From positions 124,001-188,000 of the forward strand of contig MU400579.1 of the NCBI GenBank assembly GCA_022578965.1: 64,000 bases of DNA, given 5' to 3'. The notes beneath the pieces were generated by a model. It searched no databases. It was not told the DNA's origin and worked only from the letters and a program-made list of their open reading frames with translations. A program made the translations under genes and the position numbers. Positions 1 through 10,003 of the stretch are shown piece by piece; position 1 is the first letter of the stretch; each line of letters opens with the position of its first letter. The DNA comes from Xylaria sp. FL1777 (lineage: Eukaryota > Ascomycota > Sordariomycetes > Xylariales > Xylariaceae).

Positions 1-434
1 TAGGAGAAGAATTGTGAAGGGAAGCGAGATATGAGAAGAATAGGATAGAAAAGAGAAGTGTGCCTTTGCTAGGCTCGCGTTGCATTTCACATACACTGTA
101 CCTCGAAATCTCGTAGGCAAAGGACATAATCTGTGAAGTATAGTTAGAGGTACACAGAGACCTCGTATTATTGATATCGTAATTCTGTAATTACAACATT
201 CTGTATCATAGGCCACTTCCTCAGCAAGTCCCACTGTCTGGGATATTTTTTTTAGATACGTTGTCCCCTAATTGGCCATTTTGACAACAACTAATATCAG
301 ATAGGAGACACCAATGTCATGGAAAGCAGCATAAAAGAGCACTCAGATCCCTAATGTCTTCTCCAAATCGTCTTAATTCCATCCCCCTCCTGATCGAACT
401 TCAACTACTATTAAAGAAACAATCCCTAAACAAA
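1..434. other. left-edge intergenic DNA
   Basis: No coding region is supported here. The last 150 bases are probably the promoter and 5' UTR of the DUF1203 gene. An ATG at 354 opens the same frame as the chosen start at 435, so an N-terminal extension of 27 residues is possible. Confidence 0.5.
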
Positions 435-1037
435 ATGGCTGCCGCAACTACTTCGACTGTGATGAATGGCTCCGAGGCCAATGTAGGTGTAAGTAGCCGA
501 GCAATGGATTTTACCGGCATGAGTAAATCTTATACTAATAGTTAGCCAACGCATCAGCAGAAACTTCTCCCAGAGACCTTACGCTGGCGTCCCTTGCCCG
601 CGCCTCTCGTAGAAGACAAATCGTCCCCCCTCGCCATCCTGAAAGCCACAGACGGATCAGCCCCCTGCCGACGATGTCTTCAAGACAGCCAGGTCGGCGA
701 TGAGATGCTGCTCCTATCCTACGACCCCTTCCTCGGCAGCAGCCCCTATCAAAGCGCATCGCCCATCTTCGTTCACTCCAAGCCGGCATGCGAGCTTGCG
801 GCTGTGCAGCCATCGGGCGGACCGGTCCCCGAGCAGCTGCAAAAACGACTCTTATCCGTTCGTGCTTACGATGGGAAGCATGTTCTCCGCGATGCGGAAG
901 TCGTGGACGGAGACCGCCTGCCAGAGACGTGCGAGCGCCTTTTGGGCGATGGAACCCCCGCCGAGTATTGCCATGTGCACTTTGCTGCGCCAGGTTGCTT
1001 TGCTGTCCGGATTGAGAAGGTATCATTGCCTAGCTAA
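435..1037 (+). CDS. DUF1203 family protein
   Basis: Two exons, 435..488 and 546..1037, give about 181 residues. The intron has a GTAAGT donor, a TACTAAT branch site and a TAG acceptor, and both exons are in phase 0. The large exon carries the DUF1203 pattern: PCRRCLQD near the start, then MLLLSYDPF, SPYQSASPIFVH, a middle segment ending RAYDGKH, and a C-terminal CHVHFAAPGCFAVRIEKV. DUF1203 proteins are common in bacteria and patchy in fungi, and their biochemical role is unknown. The paired cysteines in CRRC and the HVH motif could bind metal, but that is inference. The gene ends 193 bp from the convergent Ada-like gene. An alternative donor at 483 would remove two residues without changing frame. 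Confidence 0.8.
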
Positions 1038-1230
1038 GTGGATAGTTGAATTGGCGTTGTACTTAGAGAGGGGATCTCATGGTCGAGGTTGTCAAACTGT
1101 AGGGAGGAGCGTTCTCGGTATGTAGTTGACATCAAGTCGCACTCAACGGCGGTTAATTTTCTCATCTAATTAGATAGATTTGGAACATCATCGTGATGAG
1201 TACGTAAGAACCATATGCTGATAGCGTCCT

Positions 1231-2040
1231 CTATGAGTTGAGTAGTGAAGGGTCTACGTAGTCTGATGTATTGATATCCATTTGTGGCACAATAGCCTCG
1301 TTGTCCATCCCTAGGAATCTCGCTATGTCTAAGTCGCACTGATCAAGCCACTCCGGATATTGGCCTTGATCAAAGTCTATGTAGCCAGGACCTTCCAAAG
1401 ATTCAGGAAACCAGTCGTATGTGGTTTGATAAGGATCCGCGAAAGACATCTTACAAGCACCGTCGTCAATTGGAGCAAGAAGCGCGAGATCCGTCATAGT
1501 ACTAAAGTCAACGGCTGGAGGCGTAGAAGCTTGAATTGAAGTAACAGGAGTCATGGGGGCAGAGCTCTCCTGTCTAATCGTCGCCGCATAAGCACCAGGC
1601 GTCGTTCCCAGGATTTGCTTAAACAAGCCATGGAGATAGCGAGGCGACAAGCCTACATGGGCTGCGACCTGCAATAGCTGGGCTTCTCCCTTGTGCTGGC
1701 GCAAATACTCGCACGCGATCTCAACCTGTTTTTGCGCCGAGGCTCGCGGAGACTCGTGGCTAGCGTCTGTAGATTCCGGGCGGCAGCGCCGGCACGCGCG
1801 GAACCCGGCTGCCACTGCGCTGGGTGCAGAGTCGAAGAACCGCACATTCGCGCGGCGTGGCCGGCGTGAAGGGCAGCTCGTTCGGCAGAAAATTCCCGTC
1901 GACAGAACACCGTACAGAAAACTCGAGGTGGGGGTATGCGTGAGGATAAGCCGCCACCTGGTCTCGTCTGTCGAGGATGAACTGGGATGCGCTGACTTGG
2001 TCTTGTCGCGCGGGATAGCGACCGTATTGCCTCGGGCCAT
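1231..2040 (-). CDS. Ada-type methylphosphotriester / AraC-HTH protein
   Basis: This intronless 269-residue protein combines an N-terminal Ada metal-binding domain with an AraC helix-turn-helix. The Ada domain shows Cys52-x3-Cys56 in TGIFCRTSC and Cys83-x2-Cys86 in FRACRRC, the four-cysteine zinc site of bacterial Ada. In that family the first cysteine accepts a methyl group from DNA methylphosphotriesters and activates transcription. The AraC domain covers about residues 103-158 (LRQHKGEAQLLQVAAHVGLS, then YLHGLFKQILGTTPGAY). The O6-methylguanine transferase half of bacterial Ada is missing; it is replaced by an acidic aromatic tail with DWFPESLEGPGY that could act as an activation domain. 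The expected role is repair of or response to methylating agents. Absence of introns and the bacterial architecture suggest an old horizontal acquisition. Confidence 0.87.
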   Translation of the reverse strand: MARGNTVAIPRDKTKSAHPSSSSTDETRWRLILTHTPTSSFLYGVLSTGIFCRTSCPSRRPRRANVRFFDSAPSAVAAGFRACRRCRPESTDASHESPRASAQKQVEIACEYLRQHKGEAQLLQVAAHVGLSPRYLHGLFKQILGTTPGAYAATIRQESSAPMTPVTSIQASTPPAVDFSTMTDLALLAPIDDGACKMSFADPYQTTYDWFPESLEGPGYIDFDQGQYPEWLDQCDLDIARFLGMDNEAIVPQMDINTSDYVDPSLLNS

Positions 2041-2907
2041 CTTTGTATATCGGGCTCGTATGGGATGTCTATGTCTACAATGGTATAAACCTAAAGATGT
2101 AGGATAAGTTCATGATAACTTTGTCGGAGATGGGACGCCCAAGTTCATTAAGTAAGAGAGTTCGAATTGCCTGACGTGAAATAAAAGCGGCTGCTGATTG
2201 GTCACTTTAATAGCAACTAACCTTGAGTCCTTGACTAAGACGACAGTTGACACTAGGAAGTTGATCTTCTCAAACGAGCCTAGATTCGCTCCTCTCCTCA
2301 CCTGCTTTAGTTAGTAATCAAGATTCAAGGCTCTTAGCAAGTTCAACAGCTAGCCGCATTAGCTACTAGCCTACTACCAAGTAGAACTCATAATGTCTAG
2401 AAAATAAAGTGAAGCTTATCAATACCATACTATACCGTGGCTAAATTAACCACCAGAGGGTTTCACTTGAGACTTTGAATGTCTATAACAAGAATTGGAT
2501 CAAATGGGTGCATTGAACCGCATCTTTACTTTGTGCATTCGAGAAACATACATGATAAGGAGAGCTAGAGTCCCCTCCCTATAATGCAGACATTAGCTTG
2601 TTTCTTTTGGAAAGAGGAAAACATCAGGAATCGTGAGGAAAGTGTATCTGGGTAATGCTGTAATCTACCGCATTGGACAGCGCAGGTGCCTGAACAGAAG
2701 GCAATGACGCCTTTTGTTTACATTGACACGTCTCGTCTAAGTGACAAGAGCATATGATCCATCAGACAACAATATCACAGTGTCTAGTAGAATAGCACTA
2801 ATATTTATTTCCTTCCTTAAAAAGAAACGGCATCTTCTCGGGCTTCAAGTCGGCCATACATTTTATAGCTGCGCATCATCCATAATCCCCTTCCTTTGTG
2901 CCTCCAT
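2041..2907. other. intergenic, shared upstream region
   Basis: This is the region between two divergent genes, the Ada-like gene on the minus strand and the amidoligase gene on the plus strand. No open frame with coding character was found. It probably holds both promoters. Confidence 0.5.
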
Positions 2908-4440
2908 ATGTCTACCATGACGTCCATACCGAAGATCGATGAGATGATCGAGGCCCAAGATGATTCGACTGGGACTCTGACATGTGGAGTTGAACTCGAG
3001 TTCCTTCTTCCTTCCATCCATTATACGAGAGAAGATCCTGATCCAGACATTAAAAACCTGCATTTGTTTAAGTCGAGAAGTGACACTAAAAGGAATCTCG
3101 ATACAGAAATCTACGAGCAGCTACGTAAGTAACTTGCAGGGTTCCCTCCCACCCTTTAATAGGGTTCAAGGTTAAGGAGGTTCCTGTTCGAGTTAAAATT
3201 ACATGTTAGGAGATTGCCCACCTCGGAAACTCTCACAGGATTACATCGGGGGCGATGATTACTGACCCTGAATGTTGGCAGTGGAGACTCTTCGGCAGCT
3301 CGATGGTGTTCCCTTCCGCACTATGGAAGACGACGACTATCACCCTCCCCACGATAATGTGGTGATTTATGACTCCTGGCGCCTCGGCGGCGACGGCTCG
3401 GTCAGCAAAAATGGTACTCATTCATTTACGGTTGCAGACGGTCCCTACGATTGGACTAGCTGCGAGCTGACATCCCCGGTCATGTATTCTCACGACTACG
3501 CCACCAAGATTGAAGATGTGTGCCAAGTTCTCAAGACTATTCGGATTCACCTTAATCAGTCGACTTCGGTGCATGTCCATGTCGGTCGTGGCGACGAGCC
3601 CTTCAGGTTAGTATTCCAGAGCTATCAAACTCCCTTTTAGATTTGCTTCGGGAGAAGGAGGTGCCTAACCAGAGCTCTTCTACTTCCCGCAAATACCCAA
3701 ACCCATTCAAATTTGTTGATCAATTATAACCGGCAACGACTGACAACAGTCCCAAATACAGCTTGCTCACTGTCAAGAAGTTTGCAACCCTGTATTGGCT
3801 CACGGAGGAGGCTATCTTGGGGCTACACCACCCGAGCCGCTATGAAAATAAGTGCTGGCTCCGCCTAACTGACCACTCCGTACTAGCAGTCAAATCGCAG
3901 GCAGTCCTCGATAACGACGATCTGGACTTAGATGACGGGGTCCTCGTGATGGAAGACTATGTTCCCGAAGCTAGCTTGACTAAACTTCGACGTGTCCAAT
4001 TGCGCAGTATCTGGAATTGCAGGAGCATCGAAGAAGTTGCGGAATTTATGTGTAACGAGCGTGACACAGAACCAAAAACTCGGGCTCCTTTCAACAGAGG
4101 TTCGGTAGGATTCAAGCGCTTCTTACCAGCGGGGAGAACGGGAGGAAATATCCAAACTTTCGAATGGCGCCAGATGTCTGGCTCTGTCAACGCCAATCAC
4201 ATCAACCAGTGGATCAAGGCCTGCATAGCATTCACCGACTTCTGCCGCCTTTCCAACAAACAGACCTTCAAGGAAGCCATAAAGAAAGTCATTGCCAGAG
4301 GGGAGAACTATACTGGAATTGAGCTGCTCGAGGATCTAAATATCGAAACACAAATCTTCAAGGACATGCAGAAGATGTGGGCTCAGGATCCTCATTTCTG
4401 TGAGGACAACCAGGGTAAAAAGTTATTCTTTTCCGCATGA
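2908..4440 (+). CDS. amidoligase-like protein (Amidoligase_2 type)
   Basis: Three exons, 2908..3124, 3282..3606 and 3762..4440, join in phase to about 406 residues. The introns start GTAAGT and GTTAGT. The protein opens with LTCGVELEFLLPS, the glutamate-rich first motif of putative amidoligases of the glutamine-synthetase/COOH-NH2 ligase fold. Next come SVHVHVGRGDEPF and, across the second junction, a serine leading into LLTVKKFATLYWLTEEAI and LHHPSR. The last third contains FEWRQMSGSVNANHINQWI, the usual closing motif. These enzymes are predicted to form amide bonds using ATP; the substrate is unknown. The first ATG at 2908 was chosen; another lies three codons later. Fungal genomes often carry several lineage-specific copies of this family. 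Confidence 0.87.
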
Positions 4441-4922
4441 CGAGTTTTAGATTGAGGGGTCACGTTTTTTCTCCGACTTCCGTTATGATGAGGTCTCGGA
4501 GTTGGGTAGAGAGGTTTGATATGGTAGCGGGGAATGCCCACAACCTAGGTTTCTAGGTGTAATGCCCAAGACTACTATGCCAGTTGCCAGCGTGGACACA
4601 GCTGGACCAAAAATTAGATAGCATGCAATATCCCATAGCTGACATTAAGCGTATAAGTAGCGTTGCGAAAGATAGAAAGATCCCCTATGAGAACCTGTCT
4701 CCTTAGAGTCCAAAGATGAGTATTTCGTGCAAAAGTATAGATGACTAAATGACTAGTTAGTAGAGCACTTCTCCTAGACCAAAATGGGGATACCTTACAC
4801 ATATTCAACATAGCAATGGACGAAGGGGTATTTGCTACGCCTTTGGCTGTTGCAGGAATTGCCACCTGGTGATGATAGAAGTTGACAAGAGGACAAAGAG
4901 CATACGTTCCGTACATTTTATA
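4441..4922. other. intergenic between convergent genes
   Basis: This is 3' flanking sequence shared by the amidoligase gene and the P450 gene. Open frames here are short and lack coding features. Confidence 0.5.
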
Positions 4923-6603
4923 TTACTCCTGTGCTCTATTCTTTGCATAGCAGGGAAGACCATCTTTCATCGGAAGCGTAAGACTGGTTTTGCTAACTCG
5001 CTCACCCTCATATGCCGGCGTGAATTCAAACATTAGGAGCATGGTGGCAATGACTTGGGTAGCGATAATTTCAGCCATTCGTTTACCAAGACATGTCCTA
5101 GGTCCGCCATCTTTAGATACTAGTAGTTAGTAATTTCTGGTAATAAGAAAGGAAATGGGGGAAGATTGAGGGCTCTACTGACAAAAAACAGGGAATTCGG
5201 ATGGGCTCTTCGTGATGAATTTTCCGTCCCCAGTGAACCACCTCTCAGGCCTGAATACCTCGGCATCTTCGCCCCAGACGAGTTTGGATCGATTCATTGC
5301 CCACAAGCTCCATACTATGATCGCTTTATCCGGTAGGAATGTCCCATCGGGTAAGGTTGTAGCTTGTTCACATTCCCTTATCTCAAAGGGTATAGGGGGG
5401 AATAGTCGAAGAGCTTCATAGAAGGCTGCCATCGTGTACGGTAAAGATGCAGGAGCAAAGACGGCGGATGAGCTGTCACTTTCGCCACCAAGCTGCTGGA
5501 GATCAAGACCATTGGTTTTAAGCAACCCTTGCGCTTCATCCCTGACATTCTCCATAGCGGCTTTATTCTGCATCAGCAGGTATAGGCACCACGTTAAGGC
5601 TTGTGCGGTGGTGTCCCTCCCTGCAGTCAGATATGTGAGGGCTGCATCAGATACTAGCTTTTGCTGTGAGCCCAGAGATGCAAGCAGGGATTGAATCAAA
5701 CTGCCTGACACTTTATCAAGTTTGTTGCTGTCCGCATCGTCTACATTGGTTAGAGACCCGATGGATTTTTGGTGGTCATCCATAGCATTGTTGACGATGC
5801 CCAATCCAAATTGTCGCACAATAGATAGTGATTTCCTGAACCTGGAGCCTGTGAATATCTCGGTTATGAACCACAGCGGATTTTGAAAGCGTTCTGTGAC
5901 AACGCCCGAGGCGTGCTCGAACGCCATGGTAAAATCGTCATCGGCGTGCATTTCCATATCGTAGGCCATCCGACCCATTAGTAAGCTAGTTATCTCGTGA
6001 AAAACAAACTGTAAGTCGACGATTTCGATGTTCGTAGCCCGTGACTTCACATAATGTACGCTGCGGTTTAGATACCGAGGGAGGGCAACATCTGTCAGGA
6101 CACGAAGGTTCGATGTGCTGAGAAAGTGAGAGCCTGCTCTTCTCTGAGCCTTCCACAGCTCGCCGTCGGCATTGATTATCCCGTTCCCAAAGAGATCCCA
6201 TGATCTCTGCTTGACGAAATCGCCCTTGGCGAAGAGACCCTCATTCTTGAAAACGTAGTCAAGATTGTCGGGGTTATTGATGACGACGCCAGGATGAAGA
6301 GTGGGAACGGTTATCTGGAAAGTCTCGAGGCCGAACTGTCTCTCACACTTCACGAACCACGAGAAGAGCTTCTGGCGATCCCGCAAGAATACCAAGCCAT
6401 TCCCAGCGATGGGAAGTGTGTCCGGGGGCTTCCTATTGGTTGGTGTGAATGAGGCATGGTGTAACTACTTGGTCTGTGAACACGTACCTTAAAGGGATCC
6501 CATTTCGACAGATGCTAGGAGCTCGCAGCAAGAAATAGTAGACTGCGAGCATGCAGATAAAAATTAGCCATAAGAGGCCGTTTCCCTCTAGGAAGACTGT
6601 CAT
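4923..6603 (-). CDS. cytochrome P450 monooxygenase
   Basis: Three exons on the minus strand, 6603..6488, 6432..5183 and 5110..4923, give 517 residues. The first exon adds an N-terminal membrane anchor (LLWLIFICMLAVYYFLL) and a proline-rich hinge, KPPDTLPIAGNG. The I-helix motif AGRDTT lies at residues 309-314 and the K-helix ExxR (EALR) at 378-381. The heme loop FYGGPRTCLG, with ligand Cys462, is completed only when the last 72-nt intron is removed; that intron has a TACTAAC branch site. The layout fits a microsomal class II P450 that takes electrons from a P450 reductase. The N-terminal half (WDLFGNGIINADGELWKAQR) resembles fungal CYP52/CYP704-type fatty-acid or alkane hydroxylases, but the subfamily and substrate cannot be fixed here. 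No biosynthetic cluster surrounds it. Confidence 0.92.
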
Positions 6604-7275
6604 GATCTTCGTCTGGAGATGGAATGAAGGTGTTGACCAACTCCTAGATACGTCGTGTCTATCCGTGCGAACATCGCCGAAGATAGATTACATAGAATGA
6701 AACATCTGTGAGCTCCACAATCGGTAACTTTATAGCATAATGAATAAGCACCTCGAACGTTTCAAAAAGGTAGAAAGTGGTGAGATCATGGGTAGATGTA
6801 GACCCGAGGTGTCCCAGTTTCAGCCTTACTCCAGCCACAGTGTTACTGCATCAAGGGAGGGGTTTCAGGCCTATCTAGACAGTGGCTGCAGCAGACAGGG
6901 GGTAGGTAACTATGCCTACTTAGGTAGCTAATATTAACATTAGGTTATAGATAGTGACAGCGATAATGACTACGTCAGAACCAGGGACACTCTGTTTGGG
7001 GTCTTAAGTTTCACGAGAACCAGATTACAAAATATCCGTGCGGTAGAAAACTCCATTCCTAACCTCTCATTCCCATTTCATTTCAGACATCTCGAGGCTT
7101 ATAATATATATACTCATGGTAATCTCTAAGAGCTATAATATCTAGTCCCTTTTGATAATCAGTTGAGTCCCAACTCACCCAACTAGACTAGTCTCTATTT
7201 CCAAGAAACAACCTAGCTAGATCTTTTTCCGCTTTCAATTTCGCTCATGATTCCGTAAATCATTCCGACATAAAA
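6604..7275. other. divergent promoter region
   Basis: This stretch separates the minus-strand P450 gene from the plus-strand methyltransferase-fold gene. No coding exon was seen, and it presumably contains both promoters. Confidence 0.5.
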
Positions 7276-8563
7276 ATGACACCGTGGATTCCGCGGTTGC
7301 ATCTCTTCGAGATTGCCGATCAGTCCTGGTACGCACACATATATCTCCTCATTAGGGCGCTACATAAGCCCTTGATTCTCAGGCTGTGTCCTCACCGAAG
7401 CGACTCCACGCATATTCACTACGCAAAGCTAGAGAGCGAGACAGGCGATTCTGCTGGGCATATTTTTATTTTTACACATCTCACACATTTAAAATACTGA
7501 CCCCGTCTCTATTTCACCACAGGTTCCCAGGCTTCCTCCGGGCATACGTGCAGACAGGCCTGACGCACACATGGACAACATGTCTCCCGCTGCTGCAGCC
7601 CTGCAGCCCAGCGACGCTGGTAGCCAACATCCTGCGGCGCGAGCTAGGCGGCGCGGCGGTATCTTCGTACACGTACATCGACTTCTGCGCCGGCGCGGGC
7701 GGGCCGACACCGTACATCGAGCAGGCGCTGAACCGGCAGCTGGGCGAGACGGCGTCGTCTAACAGCTCGCTCTCTTCTTCCTCGGCGCCAAGCTACGCAG
7801 CCATTGCTTCTCAGGATCCACACCACCAGAATCAAAATGGCGGGCCGGCACAGAATAGCAGCCATGGAAATGAAGGCATGAAGTTCATTCTCACAGACCT
7901 GCACCCGCACGTCGAGAGCTGGGAGAAGGCCGCGCGCGCGAGCCCGCACCTGACATACGTCTCGACGCCCGTGAACGCCGCCGCTGCGCCGCCGGAGCTG
8001 ATCCTGCGGAACAAGGCCGGGGGCAAGGGCGTTTTTCGGCTCTTTAATCTCGCGTTCCATCACTTTGATGATGAGCTCGCAAGGGCGATTCTGAAAAACA
8101 CAGTCGAGACAAGTGATGGGTTTGGGTGAGTCTTTCCCCTTTGCCAGATCGAAGAAAGCACAAACAGCGCCAATCAAATCAATAGCAGCTGTGCATCTAT
8201 TAACACGTACATATTTATAGGATCTTCGAGCTTCAATCCCGTACCTTTTCTTCCTTCGTCTCATGTATGCTGTTCGGCTTTTTCATCCTCTTAATTGCGC
8301 CTCTGCTGTATTGGTGGTCGCCACAGATCCTCTTCTTCGTCTATGCAGTCCCGATTGTACCCTTCGTACTGGTCTTTGATGGCTTGATATCCAGTCTGCG
8401 CACACGGACAGCCAGCGAGGTTGAGGTGCTTCTGCGTACGTGCGGTGCAGTCGACACGGTGGATTGGACTGTGCACAGTGGCTCAGAGACATTTCTATGG
8501 CCCTGCGGACACTTAACGTGGATCATATGTACTAAAAAAAGGCATGATGAAGACAACCTATGA
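7276..8563 (+). CDS. methyltransferase-fold protein with C-terminal membrane hairpin
   Basis: Three exons, 7276..7328, 7523..8125 and 8221..8563, join to 332 residues. The first exon encodes MTPWIPRLHLFEIADQSW and splices so that the Trp codon is split. Residues about 60-75 hold IDFCAGAGGPTPYIE, a motif-I SAM-binding loop. KFILTDLHPH is the expected acidic end of strand beta-2, and VFRLFNLAFHHFDDE is a motif-IV-like strand. The last exon adds two hydrophobic helices (FGFFILLIAPLLYWW and FFVYAVPIVPFVLVFD) and a charged tail. This matches a fungal family of uncharacterised SAM-dependent methyltransferase-like proteins beginning with a W-P-x-x-H-L-F-E motif. The substrate is unknown. A low-complexity serine/asparagine insert sits between motifs I and II. 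The first intron (194 nt) is unusually long for this window. Confidence 0.8.
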
Positions 8564-8914
8564 GTCCAGAACGTCTGGGCTGTGCCGTTCTAACCTGCAT
8601 CGCCGCCACGAAGAAAATATGGGCCATTGTTACTTAATAGCACGAAAACAAGGACCGCTTGGAAGGGTAAAAGGCGAGTATATAAAACTATGAGTAACGC
8701 TGTCCGTACATTACATACCTCAGCCTTCCTACCTTTAATGTCGCTCGCGTTTATGAAGCTCGACGAATGCGGGCCGTTCGTCCGGGTTTATCATCCCACA
8801 AAACACCTAGGTAAATATATCGGCAATTCGAATGCACCAGCCACGTGTTTCATGCCGATCCCAAAATCTTTCCGGAGACATCTATTAAATTAGATTACCT
8901 AATAGTCTCCTTGC
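8564..8914. other. intergenic between convergent genes
   Basis: 3' flanks of the methyltransferase-fold gene and of the 2-oxoglutarate/malate carrier gene. An 88-codon open frame at 8627..8893 has no recognisable features and is not called. Confidence 0.45.
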
Positions 8915-10003
8915 TCACCTCGTCAACCAGCCAAGGTAGTCCACAACAATGAGCGTCACCATCCTGCCACCCGCACGTTAGCTTCATTCATCCGTTTCTT
9001 CAATCATGTAGAGTGGAGGATACGGCGAGGGGCCCACTTACGCATGTGGCGCGATGCGCACATAGTATGTGCCGAATCCGCGATAGAATCGCGTTAAACC
9101 CTCCTGTCTCGCGACTTTGACAAAGCAGTCCGCCATGCTCTTGTACGGTAATTTCCCATCAGGTCCACGCTGTTGCTTTTGTAGCCTTGTCTTGACGAAG
9201 TCGAAAGGCAAGCTGAGGAAGCTGGCGAAGAATCCCGCAATAGCACTTGCAGTCAGAGTTTGTGTCTGTGCTGACCAAGAGGTCCGTGTTTTAAGTTGTG
9301 CCTTCGCTTCCGAGAAAAAAGCCAGCTGGCCTAGGTTTAGAGCCATAGCTCGCACAACAGTCGGCGTGGCGCCAGCCCACAGTCCTGTAATGCCTTCCGC
9401 TTTTACGATTGACGTTATAGCGTCGACTACTGATTTGTAGTTCTTCCGCTCAGCGAGGGGCTTGAGGCCGTCAGATTGCATGCGAATGAGGGCGAGATCA
9501 GCCGGGTTGCCGATAAACGCAGCCAATCCACCAGCGGCGAGTCCTGCGCTTGCGCGCTCTGCAAACCCCACCTGTGTGCCGTTGTCTTTGGCACGTTGTG
9601 CTAGAGCTTTCATGAACGTATCAAAGCATCCTAATCGAGCAGTCGTGTAGACGCCTTGACGTAGGAGACCGGCAGAGAGACCTGTGTAAAGGTCGAGCAC
9701 TTTACCCTGAGCGAGAATCTCACGGGTTACTGTTATGGGTGTGGGTTTGGGACCAGTAGCTACGCCCTCACCAGCCAGCTGGAGTCGGACCTTGATCATG
9801 TCAATAGGTTGGATGACCGTGGTAGCCACCATGCCCGATGTACCACCGTTGATAAAGGGTAGAGCCGCTCTCATTAGTGGCGTATGGAGGAAGTCAGTCT
9901 TCGTGGCCGCCATAGTCTCAATGGTTTCAGTGCCTTGTTTACTCATGTTGGAAGTCTTGGAGCGTGCGGCCTCGGCGGCTTGCTTCAGTGTGTTGGAGCT
10001 CAT
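8915..10003 (-). CDS. mitochondrial 2-oxoglutarate/malate carrier
   Basis: Two exons on the minus strand, 10003..9042 and 8963..8915, give 336 residues. The short last exon supplies MVTLIVVDYLGWLTR, completing the sixth transmembrane helix. The three repeats of the SLC25 family each carry the P-x-D/E-x-x-K/R signature or a variant: PIDMIKVRLQ, PADLALIRMQSDG and PFDFVKTRLQ. The second, PADLALIRMQ, is typical of the SLC25A11-type oxoglutarate carrier. The protein should sit in the mitochondrial inner membrane and exchange cytosolic malate for matrix 2-oxoglutarate, part of the malate-aspartate shuttle. The in-frame ATG at 10003 was chosen; the open frame extends 16 codons further upstream but without an ATG. 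About 60 residues precede the first helix. Confidence 0.92.

Noticed and set aside
1653..2107. Three frames overlapping the Ada-like gene
   Set aside because: Shadows of the coding frame; only the 269-residue frame contains the Ada and AraC motifs.
7644..8264. 206-codon minus-strand frame
   Set aside because: Antisense of the methyltransferase-fold exon; arginine-rich composition from GC-rich codons.
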